Of a stretch of 64,000 nt of DNA, positions 1 to 10,790 are shown piece after piece. Position numbers and translations under genes: made by a program. Below the pieces are notes generated by a model. The model was not told where the DNA came from, made no database searches, and saw nothing but the letters and a program-made list of their open reading frames with translations. The stretch's first letter is position 1, and every line of letters starts with the position of its first letter. Source of the stretch: Tetrastigma voinierianum (lineage: Eukaryota > Streptophyta > Magnoliopsida > Vitales > Vitaceae); the NCBI GenBank assembly GCA_016808115.1, contig JAEQBH010006375.1:124001-188000 (forward strand), written 5' to 3'.

Positions 1-2258
1 CTCGCATTGCTCAAAGTCTACACATCTCAAAGTCAGAGGCTCAATGTACCCCGAAAAGGAGGAACAAAGCACACTTTCTATGTCTCTTGCTCCATTCTCA
101 TGATTTACAGACTTGTTTTGGCATGGATACTCTCTGAAATCATTGCCATGTGAATTTAACCCAGAGAATCTTGTTGAATTGAACATTCCTTATAGCCACA
201 TTAAACAACTCTGGAAAGGAGAAAAGGTATATATGAATATAATTTATTTATGGTGTTTCTGATAATATGTAAAGTTGATATTGAAAGCTTATTTATTTGA
301 TCCACTTTTCTTTCATGACAATGCTGAGAAATTAAAACTCATGGAGCTCAAGCATCCCAATTTCTGTAGAAAACCCTAGACTGGCCAAGGGCAACCAATC
401 TTGAATAGTTGGTTCTAGAAGGTTGTACTAATTTGCATGCGCTTGACCTAAGCTTATGTATCTTTAAAAACTCATTTTCGAGCTTGAAGGATTGTATAAA
501 CCTTAGGGATTTACCCATCATAATTGAGCTGGAATCTCTTCAAATTCTTTTCCTTTTGGTTGCTCAAAACTTAGGAAAAGCCTCTGTGAGATCACAGGTA
601 TATGAAATGTTTATCGAGCTCTTTTAGATGGGACTCGCTTATAGAAGAATTACCCTTGTCAATTGGGTATGCAACCAGTTTGTTCTTTTGACCTAACAAA
701 CTCCAGGAAGAGCTCAAAGGTCTTCCGTGGGATTTGTAATTGGGCACTTTAAACCCTACTACTTTCGATTGCTCAAAGCTTGAAAGCTGTCTTAACTGAA
801 ATTAAATAGGTTAAGAAAGCTCCATCGTAGTCCGGACTCCTTTAAGAGGATTTCCACTGCTGACTTGGGATCTAGTCTCCAAGAAGTGTCTTTTTATCGA
901 TGTATGATCACCTAATTTTTACTTCTTGGCTTTTGCCTTGAAAATGTCATATTCTTATTGATTTTTGTTGTCTCCTTTGCCACCTTTTAAGATTCTTAGA
1001 ATATCTTAATTTGAGGATTGCACATAGTGATGGGATGCTGCTAAATAATCTAGCTTGTAATCATTGAAGAAGTTAAATTTAAGTGGGAACAACTTTGTGC
1101 GGCTGCCATCAAGCTTTGGTCAGCTTCCTTAGCTAAAAGGACTTAAGTTGCTAAACTGCATAAAGCTTCAAGCATTACCAAAGCTTCCATCAACCATAGA
1201 ACTAATAAATGCACATAATTGCATATCACTGGGGGAAATCTCAATTTCACCACTTTACACACGGATTAGGCTTGCCATATTTACAAATTGTTTCGAACTG
1301 AAGGATTATGATCAAAGAGACATCAAATCCATTTTCCAGACTTTGGTAACTAATGCTGAACTTCAATTGGTTCATGTATTCTCGTGTAGCTTCTCTCTCT
1401 ATCCCATTCCATACTTTTCATTGTGCCAGGATTGTGTAGTGGCTCCAACACTTCGTAGTCTTTCAGGTTTTGTATCTAAGGTACAAGCTAAATGATACAG
1501 TACTATTTATCATATTTCTAACAAATAAATACAAATGTTTTCCACTTTTTTTGCCAACTTTTCTGAGCATAGAACATTTATCAATTTAATGATGTGACCA
1601 TTGCCCATTTTAGAATATTTAATGTATTTATGGAAATCACATAATACAAATCAAAAGGGTATAATGCAAAAATGATGCTAATTTAGAACAATTATTATAT
1701 ATAGAATATATGTAAAAAAAGTCCATAATTCCCCATATATTTTTTGTATAAAATATATTGATTTAAACAGTTGTAGAAAAATTATCATGAAGTGCGAAAA
1801 TAAAAATTGAAAGGCAAATTCACCAATCTAAAAGAATGAGATGAACAATATTTATTGTGATTCTTTATTTAACTTTGCCAATGCAAAATAATTTTTTCAA
1901 GGAAATCTTAACTTGGAAAGTTCTATTCGGGAAAACATTTGAAGATGTGCCTTCTTTCTCATATTTCATCATGCTTTCCATTGTGCAGGATCGTGGTAGA
2001 CACCCTGTATTCAGGACTTTAATCCCTGGAAGTGGAGTACCGGAATGGTTCAACCATCAAAAAGATATAGTATTTGAAGATACCTCTGGTTGCCATTATA
2101 GTAAAGTATATATAGATGCATCTCCAAATTGGAATAATAGTAACTTTCTAGGTTTTGCTCTTTGTGTCAGGTTTCGTCTCAAAGATGTGATTCATCACGG
2201 ATACGTTTTATTTAACATGTGCATAAAGTTGTGGAGCATGTTCCCGTTTCGCCTATGA
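1..2258 (+). pseudogene. TNL resistance pseudogene P1: LRR and C-JID part, 5' end outside window
   Basis: Remnant of a TIR-NBS-LRR intracellular immune receptor. Near 160-230 the DNA encodes an LRR segment reading NLVELNIPYSHIKQLWKGEK, followed by a splice-donor-like gtatat and an intron. LRR text resumes near 325-470 (ATNLE and VLEGCTNLHAL-like pieces, frames broken). At 1148-1330 the frame reads LQALPKLPSTIELINAHNC, then FTNCFELKDY, which is the LRR end and C-JID start. An exon from about 1990 reads LIPGSGVPEWFNHQ, then NWNNSNFLGFALC, the C-JID core. In the family this domain follows the LRRs. Multiple stops and frameshifts separate the parts, and the TIR and NB-ARC would lie left of the window. 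I see no intact frame, so this is a pseudogene. The family call is firm; the exact exon edges are not. Confidence 0.85.
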
Positions 2259-2390
2259 TGCATGATTTTCATCCTCTTAATTTTGAAGATGGACTATTCG
2301 AAGCTTGAGCTAAAATTGCTCCACAACTATGATGCATGATTTCATCCTCCTCTTAATGTTCCTGCTCCTCGCTCTATGATGCATGATCAT
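2253..2390 (+). repeat. Three copies of a ctatgatgcatgat motif
   Basis: The 14-mer ctatgatgcatgat occurs at about 2253, 2327 and 2373, and the first two copies are followed by tttcatcctc-like sequence. It sits directly after the C-JID stop of the first TNL remnant. It looks like a small local duplication. Confidence 0.6.
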
Positions 2391-2399
2391 TCCTATTTG

Positions 2400-2660
2400 T
2401 AATCTCGAAAGTTTGAGCCGCAAAATTGTCAAGCTTATCAAGATTGCCGCCTTCCATCAAGCCTGAACTTGTGAGCGCAAGTAATCGTGATATCACTAGA
2501 ACGCATCTCTCCGTTGTGTCTTCTATATTATTTGCAAACTCGCATCAAACAAAGGACTATCCAAATATGATAGAACGCCATTTTCATCGAGCATGGCAAC
2601 CCATGCCGACAAAGAGAGATGGAGGTCCACTTATGATCAAGTAAGTTCTCTTTGGTTTCA
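2400..2660 (+). pseudogene. TNL C-JID start fragment (remnant P2)
   Basis: The frame at 2426-2644 reads LPPSIKPELVSASN, then SSILFANSHQTKDY. This parallels the LRR-end/C-JID start of TNL proteins (LPSSI, then FxNCFKLxxY). The DNA ending in cacttatgatcaagtaagttctctttggtttcat is clearly homologous to 17250-17295 of the better preserved TNL, including the gtaagttctct splice donor. It is therefore a second, separate TNL copy fused close behind the first one, probably by deletion. Nothing downstream to about 3300 gives the matching last exon. The evidence is paralogy inside the window plus motif order. Confidence 0.7.
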
Positions 2661-3324
2661 TATTATGACTTATTATACAAAATGTTACTTTGATTAAAAA
2701 AAGTCATTCAAAATACTATATTTTGTTATTTATGTTCCACTTGAATATATATCTTTCCAAAATAAAAAAATAAAAGGTATGAAATATTTTATTTAAATAA
2801 TTACCCCAAGAACACGCTTAGTTTATATAATATTTATTTATACATCTTATCTTCTAATTAGATGACAAGTAATGATTAAGCCAAAGGGCTTTGGATTTGT
2901 TTTTTCTTTCATTACCCATACAACAATGCTTGTTAGAAAAACCATTCCTAGTTAACACTAGGAATAATGTTGTAAAGGAAATATGAAAATGATAATAAAA
3001 TACCAAAGGAATATCAATCCAAAATAACACCCAAAATTTTGAGGTGGTTCACCCAAGAAAAGGGTACGCTCCATGGAGTCACTATAGATCTTACTATAGG
3101 GAGAAAAGCAGAATAATTGCTTACAACAATCACTTATCTCAACCCAAATCTCAATTACACCCAACGGAATAATCATTCCCAACTCTCAAGAAAGCTTCAT
3201 TTTTCTTTCCTAAAGTCATACTATTTTCATTCTCTTTTTCTTACGATTTTTGAGATATTTGGCATGAGTAGAGGGGCCTCAAGATAATTTGGTTTTGGTA
3301 CTTTGTAATTTAGGACTTTTGAGT
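2661..3324. other. AT-rich non-coding stretch between TNL remnants
   Basis: It begins as the intron after the conserved gtaagt donor of the preceding TNL fragment. No protein family is recognised on either strand. The 74-codon minus-strand frame at 2958-3182 resembles nothing I know. Confidence 0.5.
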
Positions 3325-3760
3325 TTCCTATATGAAATGTGTTCTTGAGTTTGAGAGAAGATACCGCAATTCATCTGCCAAGCCACCTCTTATGATGCCC
3401 CGTGTCAGAGGAATCAATACATTCATCGATGACAAGAAGCCTCAGAGAGGTCAAGTCATATCTCCCTCGCTTGTCAGCAGCCTATGGAAAACCCAATGTT
3501 TCCATTATTCTTTTGTCTAAAAGTATGCTCTTCAGCTGGTGCTTGAAGAACTACAAGATATTGGGGAGTCCAAGACAGCAATGGAAGAGAGGGTCCCGCC
3601 TATTTTCATAATGTGGATCCTTCGATATTAGGAACAAAAGGAGAATTTGGTAAGGCGTTTAACGTGACTTTTAAAAATCTATGGCTATAAAGATGGAGAG
3701 GGTAAGACCGAGGAAGGCTCACAAGTGGCCAATATCACGGCGAGGACTCACTAATAGGTA
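3325..3760 (+). pseudogene. TNL TIR-domain exon remnant (P3)
   Basis: TIR domain of a plant TNL receptor. In active proteins it is an NADase/signalling domain at the N terminus. Spread over frames, 3330-3420 gives a decayed start of the domain. Then the frame reads RGINTFIDDKKPQRGQVISP, followed in another frame by NVSIILLSKSMLFSWCLK, and then pieces matching the VDPS and EFGKAF blocks near 3615-3665. GSQVANIT-like text near 3720-3740 and a gtaattt donor near 3755 match the usual end of TNL exon 1. Several frameshifts break the exon, so it cannot make a TIR protein. The NB-ARC exon that should follow is absent; LINE-derived DNA lies there instead. Confidence 0.8.
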
Positions 3761-4319
3761 ATTTCAAGGCCTCTAATTATTGTTTTTGTTTTCGTTATTT
3801 TTCACCATGGTCCGCCAAGACTGACGTAGTGCGCATAAAATTCTAAGTAGTGCAAGATCAATTCCCAAAGACAAGCTTAACTAGCTTATTTATAGTTTAC
3901 TCTTGGTTTCACTATTTATCTTAGGTCGAATATGAATAAACTTATCTCACCATATCAATTTCTTGTGATTATCATCTTAGTGACATACTGTGCCATCGTA
4001 TGTTCATATTTCAATGTGCTATGCATGAGCCTGTTTATTAAGAAACTCACCATAATTTCACAAACACTGATCTCACCATTTGGGTCAATTTTAATTTAAG
4101 ACTGTCTTAATTTCCTTTCTTGCAATGCCAACAATTCTCGCATCATTAACTTTTTTTCCATAGAAGAGGGTGGCATGTAATTTGATCAAGATCTTTAATT
4201 CATTATGTCGGCAAAATGAGTTAATATTAACAAACTGATTTCTTCTGCAAAGAAGAATTACAACGCTAGATAGATCATCCAACAACAAACCCCAAGTGTC
4301 TACTTTTGTAGGGAAGATA
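3761..4319. other. Non-coding, probably former TNL intron
   Basis: AT-rich sequence after the TIR exon donor. I recognise no domain. The 85-codon minus-strand frame at 4091-4348 has no known motif and probably occurs by chance. Confidence 0.4.
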
Positions 4320-5035
4320 TATCCTGCGATACAGGATTTGAAAGCCAATGACTATTCCGATACCTGGCACAAAAGAGTGGGATGCTGAATTAATTGAAGA
4401 TTTTTTTTTCTGCTAGAGATGCCCAAGAAATTATTTTAAATATTCTCGAAATGAAATCAGCCTGACAAGCTTATATGAATGACACTATGACAAAAGATGA
4501 TATTATTCAGAAACCAATACAAACAGCTTGGGCAGCTATGAATCTATCCCTCCCGCCCCCCAAAGGTCAAGCACTTCGTGGCAATCGAGCTTGTAGTGGA
4601 TGTCAGCTTTCCAAGAAAACAAAATCAGCTCAAAGCAGAGGTGTTCATGTATCAAGGGAGGAGGTGTGCTATCGCTTTGTAATAACAATATCGAGAATTC
4701 TACGTACGAATATATTCATTCCCCTAATGCCCTTTGCCCTCGAGCTGGAGTACTGTCATCAATTTTGCCACCGCTAGTGAAGAAAACAACTCTAGTCAGA
4801 ATGGACAGTTGAAGAATCTGGGAAAATCTGGGATGGGGAAATGTTATGCCTACGACCGTATCCTATGGAGTATTTGGTTTGGAACCAACGGAATGTGAAA
4901 CCGTGGCATGTCCGACCGGAATCCGCCAACGAGTGCCAACACATGCAATATTAATTTTATCTTCAACATTGTCAAGATCCGTAAAACCTGAGACGGCTAA
5001 ACCACCCCATGGAATGATCAAATGCAAGAGGCCGT
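4320..5035 (+). mobile_element. Degenerate LINE tail: zf-RVT and RNase H start
   Basis: Across broken frames the + strand gives, in order, WDAELIED and ARDAQEI (the segment before the RT zinc-binding domain), PPKxxHFV near 4560, a Cys-rich CNNNIEN block near 4685, and ILWSIWF-like text near 4865. AKPPHGMIKCK follows at about 5000. This order (linker, reverse-transcriptase zinc-binding domain, then the WxxPPxGxxKxN start of an RNase H domain) is that of plant LINE-type RT ORFs with a C-terminal RNase H. No single frame is open over the whole, and the RT itself is missing. It lies between TIR and LRR remnants, where a TNL should have its NB-ARC exon. Confidence 0.55.
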
Positions 5036-5204
5036 AAGAAGCCTACGGACGAGGAAGGTTCTAATTACTTGGGATGCCACCTGTCAATGATCAAATGATC
5101 AAATGCTTACTGAAGCAATGCATTCCGCTTCCAGCCAAGTGCCAGATATCTCCTAAGACGTGTGTCAAGAGGTACTTTAATAAACCGTCACACGCTGGTC
5201 GCTT

Positions 5205-6470
5205 TCCCGCTACATGAACTATATTGAACATTTGGCCCGTTGGAGAGGATTCTCAGATTCTGAACCATATATCTACCTAATTAATCATCGAATTAGAGGA
5301 AAGGCGCAGGAATGTATTGTAATCAGTTCTTCATAACTGATCGGGAGATGTGTCAAGATGAGCAGTTCCATCGATTAGTCGTAGATGTTCACGATAGCTA
5401 ATTTATTCTTACTAGCATGCTTTTGTTGCAGGATATTGAAAACTTAGAATTCATGGAACTTAGTCACTCTCGCCCGTAACAACAACCCCAGATTTTTCTG
5501 TGGTCCCAAATCTGAAAGACTAATTTCATATCAGACACATTTGCGCGAGGTTCACCAATCGGGTGTTCTTAACAAACTCATTTTCTCGAATCCTGTTGAC
5601 CGAAAACCTTCAATGTTCTCCAAGTACCGAATCGCAATCCCATAGAACATTTATCTCTCCGATGCTCAAAACTTCGTATTTTGTGATCTGGGGTATATAG
5701 AAAGATTTGTTAGAGCTCTATTTAGATGGAACTGCTTATAACTCAACTACCTCCTCAATTAAATATGCGATCGACTTGTTGGTTTGGATTTGAAAACTAT
5801 AGAAAGCTTTGGAGTCTTCCAAGCAAAGATTCGCAGTCGGGGTCCATGAAAACCTCTCTCTCACCGCTCAAAGTTTGAGAATTCCCCAAAATCCGAGAAT
5901 GTGGAAGGTTTAAGAAGAGCCGATGAAACAACTGGAATAGAGTTACCACCTCAATCCAACATCTAAAATGGGAAATTGCAAAACCTTATGACTCTCCCAA
6001 GCAAAGATTGTAAGTTGAAATCTCTCAACAACCTTATTCTTTTCCGTCGTCAAAGCTCACAGAACCTTGGAAACTTAGAATCCTCGCTGAGCAAAGCAGA
6101 TGGAACCGCTTATTAGGCAACCACCTTCACCGTTTTCTCGAGGAACCTTAGAAGTACTATCCTTTCACGGGATTCATACGCCCATCTCGATTCATGGAAT
6201 CTACTTTTCTCGTCCAATTTGTTGCCGAGCGTGAAGTCCGTGATTCCTTCCATTTCTAATGCCTCATTGTCGCTTATACTTTCGCGTAACTCGACCTAAC
6301 CGACCGCAATATAATGGAACTCCCCAAAGGATATTGATTCCTCATCCTCATCGATACATTTGAAGCTAAGGTAAACAAGTTTTCACTTCACCGCTGTCAT
6401 CGCGCGACTTCCTCACCGAAAATCATGTAATCGAATTCGCAAGAAGCCTCCAAGCACGCTTGCAGCCTCC
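5205..6470 (+). pseudogene. Strongly degraded TNL LRR region (P3, continued)
   Basis: Mixed frames give LRR signatures in the right order. NMNYIEHL near 5215 parallels the NLVELxMxYSHI block. A ttgcag acceptor at about 5430 is followed by ENLEFMELSHS. PDFSVVPNL comes near 5490, and LLELYLDGTA near 5710 is followed by a decayed LPSSI block. A second DGTA occurs near 6100, and an LQALxxPP-like block near 6450. The exon/intron arrangement matches the other two TNL remnants in the window. No frame is open for more than a few repeats. It is probably the 3' part of the gene whose TIR exon is at 3325-3760, but that link is inferred from order and strand only. Confidence 0.6.
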
Positions 6471-6656
6471 ATCACATAAAAGCCATAGATGCGCATGATC
6501 ACACATCACCAAACATTTCTGGGCGTCTCATTTTAGTATACACTGTGCAATGTTCTTGAGACTCACTAATTGCTGCAACAAACAAGGTGCAAAGACTGTG
6601 GCGCCTATGACATTTCCAACAGCCGCTCTTGAGGGCCACTAAACATGCACCTTGAG

Positions 6657-6657
<1 letters not shown>

Positions 6658-6696
<39 letters not shown>

Positions 6697-6697
6697 A
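6658..6697. repeat. Compound microsatellite (TC)n(AC)n
   Basis: A run of about ten ct units is followed directly by about nine ca units. The RERERER-rich minus-strand frame across it is a product of the repeat. Confidence 0.95.
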
Positions 6698-7951
6698 AAT
6701 AGTTCCTAGCCCTATTTGCTTTATCATAGTTTCTATTATTTCTATCAACATAACTATATTTTCTTGCATACTAGTTGTTTGCTCAACTGCTGACCAAGAT
6801 TTTCTTCCCGAAATGGAATTCCAGAGTGGTTCACCATCGAATACTGGGTCTTCAAGTGACTATACCGGCTACTCTGCATCGGGTTTAACAAAGAATCCTT
6901 GGGATTTTCTGAGGTTGTTTCTTATCACATGTAATCCATAGGATTCTGCACATATTTTGTGCCGCCATCCTGCTGATTGATATTATCTATTCGAAATTTA
7001 GAATACTAGGCCGTATAACAATGATTTGGATACTCTAGTTTCCTAAATGTGAATAAATTCAAATGGACCGTAGCTCTTACGCTTGCAAATGGGGCCGATC
7101 AATGGGAACAAATGTACCAAGAAAGCATCGCATCTCTCAACCTTTCGAAAAATAGTCTTCCTAATCGCAATGTGTATACCGGCACTGCCTCTTGCAAATT
7201 CATCTTTCGGGTTTGTTATTCTGTTTGTTAACATTGTGTTCATGGTAGTGATTGAGATTCTCTGATTTTAGTGTTCAGTACTATTTTTTGTATCATATAG
7301 CTTTTTTCAAATAATCATCAAACTAGTGTTTTACATGTTTTGAAATCGTGACTCACTAAATACTTGTGATAAAAATCACTTTAAACCCAGATCACCAACG
7401 GCATGCTTTAAGGCACTCTAAACCGCATTCATCAAATCGTGTTTTGTTAATGTTTAAAAACCGTATTTGATGACATGCTTCCAAACACGTGGAAGATTAG
7501 TCAGATGGTTATTTTGAAAGAAGCTACCATAATTTTTTGTAAGAAATGAATTACTTTGACACTAAGCTCAAAAACTGCCTTAGTTTACAGAGCATGGAGT
7601 CTGGCTCTAGTGATCGCTTGTCAGAGGACTACTGTGAAAGCCCAAGATATCCTGGGCCTCATATCCTCTACCTTTCCTTGCCCATTGTCGGGAATGATAC
7701 AATATGGCATCAAATACACTTACATGTATCCTATATATAGTTATCAAGATGCCCTTAACAATTCACTTAATAAGAAGCATACACACATATAACTAAAGGT
7801 ATATATGTGCTTTTTTTATTATTACTCCAGAGTTCCATTCTCTTTTGGATAAGACTGCATTTGAACTCAAATGCACACCGGTTTTGGATGTGAGGGCGGG
7901 TTAACCCAATCAGACTCCGCTTTTGTTCGCAGTCGGGTAGCCGGTGAAGAA
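6698..7951. other. Intergenic, no recognisable gene
   Basis: Short frames at 6645-6941, 7049-7265 and 7546-7792 show no family motif. One (7083-7265) is hydrophobic but has no support as a gene. Confidence 0.5.
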
Positions 7952-8420
7952 TTTCATATCAAGCAAACCATCTATATTGGCCAATGTTGTGCGTGTGCCC
8001 ATATTAAGGCTCAATGGGCTAGCAACAACGTGAGGGTACCGAGCAGCTGGCTTATTCTACAGATTCGCATAAAGATGTTTATGGTATAAGGGTATTTTTG
8101 TAATTTTATCATATCTCAAGTTATTATAAATACCTTCTTATATATCCTTATTTCGATGGTAAGTGAAAGTCAGTAGCTATAGCAAATTCATATCACAAAC
8201 CCCATCCATATTTACCAATGTCAGGGCATGTGGTTCACATTGGTAGCTCAATGGGCAGTAAATACCTGCTTAGCGCACCGAGTGAAGCTTATGTAGGAAG
8301 CCTCTATGGTAAGGCGTACATATGTTTAGGTATATGGTGATTTATAATTTTATCATATCCAGTGGTTATTATAAATACCCTTCTATGTAATCTTTCTTTC
8401 TCAATTATAGTGAAAGTTTG
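7952..8420. repeat. Diverged tandem duplication of about 240 bp
   Basis: Copy 1 (about 7952-8180) and copy 2 (about 8187-8420) share the same ordered landmarks. These are attcatatc, ccaatgt, gctcaatggg, aattttatcatatc, gttattataaatac and agtgaaagt, each offset by roughly 240-250 bases. Many substitutions and small indels show it is old. No coding function is evident. Confidence 0.75.
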
Positions 8421-9478
8421 AGCCTGCTGTGATTTAGGCATATCAATAACCATGTAAAATCTAGCTATGTGTCTTCTTTGTTTTTCTTACTTTGATTTTA
8501 TCACCACAGCTACAATAAACAATAGCCAGATTACTACTGCAAGGTAAATCGAGATTGCTGTCGTTTCGACTATGTTGATATTGGTTAAAATCTTAGCTTG
8601 AATTTAATATGGCATGATTTCCAACATAACGCTTGATATAGAATTATATTTTCTTTAATTTTCTCGAACACTTTATATATTTCCAGATTTTACTATTAAC
8701 TTTGATGAAGATAACTATATACAACTCAACCTTCAAAGGAAAATAATGAACTTCTCTTTCTGATCTTTACTATAAATTGAGTAATACATAGTGAAACTTG
8801 AACATGCTCATCACAGATCATCTCCCGAGCTCACTGTTAGTGGTCGGGTACCCTTTTATCAAAAAGAAATTTATCCCACATAAAAAAAAGATAAGAACTT
8901 TTTTGGATTTATATACTAAAACTTATCTTTGGGCTTGTATATGGCTTGAGAAGATGGGAGGTTTTACGAGCACAAGAAATTGGTCGAAAGCCCTATTTCT
9001 ATGAAAATCATGGTTTAGTCCTTCGGTTTGAAAAAGATCAAATCAATCACGAGAATAAAATTTCTAAGGACGATGTTCTAAACACAACTCAGTTACCCTA
9101 CTTCACCTCGGGCCCAAAGATCTTTAGACGTATTCGAATTGAACTCTCAAGATCCCGGGGCTTGTCCACGGCTTTAACACTCAACTCAGATTTATGCTCA
9201 TTTACCCAAATTACAACTCAGCCTGTGTTCAACCTGAGCTAGCCAACCCGAGCCAAACCCAAATCGATGTTTTCTGAATTTATACTGATAGCAAGTTAGC
9301 TCATGTTTGGAAATATATTTTCAAGATGGACAATTTGAGTGGGTTATGTTGGACATAAAATATGGTCTTATCAGATTAGATTATGCCTAAAAACGACTAA
9401 TTGAATTTTATACCTATCTAAGTGGCATTTGAGTAGTGAGTCAAAGTTGAAACATGCTGGTGAAATTGCCATCTAAAT
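8421..9478. other. Intergenic, no recognisable gene
   Basis: AT-rich. The frame at 8946-9242 (98 codons) shows no motif I recognise. Confidence 0.5.
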
Positions 9479-9668
9479 AACACCGCTAATAGAATTCCTA
9501 ACTATCTAGCAAAGAAAGGATTTAGTATTTTAGATTCTCGGATGTTGTGATCAAATTTTCTTAAAGATGTTATAAATATTAGTTTTGAAGATTGTTGTGA
9601 TTATCTTTTCAATCGTGTTTGTAAGATCTTTCTATAGTCTTCTTTCACCAAAAAAAAAACACCGCTAA
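9479..9668. mobile_element. Short poly(A)-tailed retroposed insert with 11-bp target-site duplication
   Basis: The 11-mer aacaccgctaa occurs at 9479-9489 and again at 9658-9668. The inserted sequence (9490-9657) ends in a run of about nine A directly before the second copy. That is the signature of L1-driven retroposition: a 3' poly(A) and a direct repeat of the target. At about 168 bp it is either a 5'-truncated LINE or another retroposed transcript. I cannot name the source. Confidence 0.85.
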
Positions 9669-10232
9669 GATATGATAAGATCATATAACTATTGCTTGAG
9701 ATTTAATATGTTATATGCAACTTAAATTTAATTCCTTTATGCTATATTTGATTGGTAAGATATGATAAGATAGGTAGGATCACATATTCTAAGTTATCAT
9801 TTACAAACAGGATATGCATATCTTAAGATTTTATTTAATGAATGCATTATTCTTTAATATACCAATTAAATAAGTATTATATATATATATGATGAGAAAG
9901 AATAGCACAGAATGAAACATGATATAGTTTAATGTTGAATATTTGTTTAAAATAAGAATTATATTGTATCCTCAATATTTAGAATTCATCCAATGGGGGA
10001 CCACATAATGGCCTCTACTTATTTTGGAAATGCTATTGAATATGTATGACATTGATCTTATATTTGTTGGAAATTGCTATACCTTAATAACTACATTTAA
10101 TAATTTTAGTTTAGGTTCCTTAAACTTCCTATAACATCCTGTTCCAACGCTTAACTTAAACTTAATTTAGTTTAATTTGAGTTTGATAGGTGTTGAATTA
10201 ATATCCTAAAATTTTTCTTTTTCGTTTGTAAT
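9669..10232. other. AT-rich intergenic sequence
   Basis: No gene seen. The phrase gatatgataagat appears twice (about 9668 and 9756), and a short (TA)n tract lies near 9880. Confidence 0.5.
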
Positions 10233-10790
10233 AACATGGGTTTGGTACTACTTTTTTCTTTATCTCATTTTATTCTTTTTAGTCCCTTTTCTTTAAAGAG
10301 AGGTGATTTTATGACCATTCTTTACTTGAAATCACCTATCTTTATCTCTTTTCTATTATTTTTCTTTTTCAATAAAGTGATTATTAAAAAAAAAAATCTA
10401 GATTTTTACTTTGTTTTTTTTTTCGTATTTTTGTCGTCGTCTTGTGCAGCGTGTGATTTGTGTCGTCTTAGTACGACGGTTTGGTTTTCTTCGTCTTGTT
10501 GTGAAGCTTTATGGTGGGTGGGTGATTCGAACGGCAAGACATATTCGATCGAGACATCAAATCAAATCATGATCGTCAGTATGCTGTAGAACTGGAGTCA
10601 TATGTATTATAGTTATTATAGAATTATCAAATGTGTAGGTTTTAAATCGATTGATTGTGCTATTAACTTGGATGTTGCATCATTCTTTAGAGTATTTAGC
10701 GAATTTAATTCTTTATTTCTATCAGATGTATTACTAGTTTGAATCAATAAAATTATTCTCCTTTAAAAAAAAAACATGGGTTTGGTACTA
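10233..10790 (+). mobile_element. Retroposed insert of about 522 bp with perfect 18-bp target-site duplication
   Basis: The 18-mer aacatgggtttggtacta is present at 10233-10250 and 10773-10790. Between them lies 10251-10772, which ends with aataaaattattctccttt followed by an A-run directly against the second copy. The aataaa fits a poly(A) signal, so the insert is in + orientation. An open frame of 117 codons (10236-10589) crosses the 5' junction, so it is not a native gene. The insert contains a GTCGTC-rich stretch (10430-10500) and no domain I know. It is most likely a 5'-truncated LINE or a retroposed transcript of an unidentified gene. Confidence 0.9.

Noticed and set aside
6499..6693. Minus-strand frame with an Arg-Glu repeat
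   Set aside because: It is a direct translation of the (TC)n/(AC)n microsatellite.
10236..10589. 117-codon plus-strand frame as a possible gene
   Set aside because: Its start codon lies in the target-site duplication and the frame crosses the insertion border, so it is a chance product of the retroposition.
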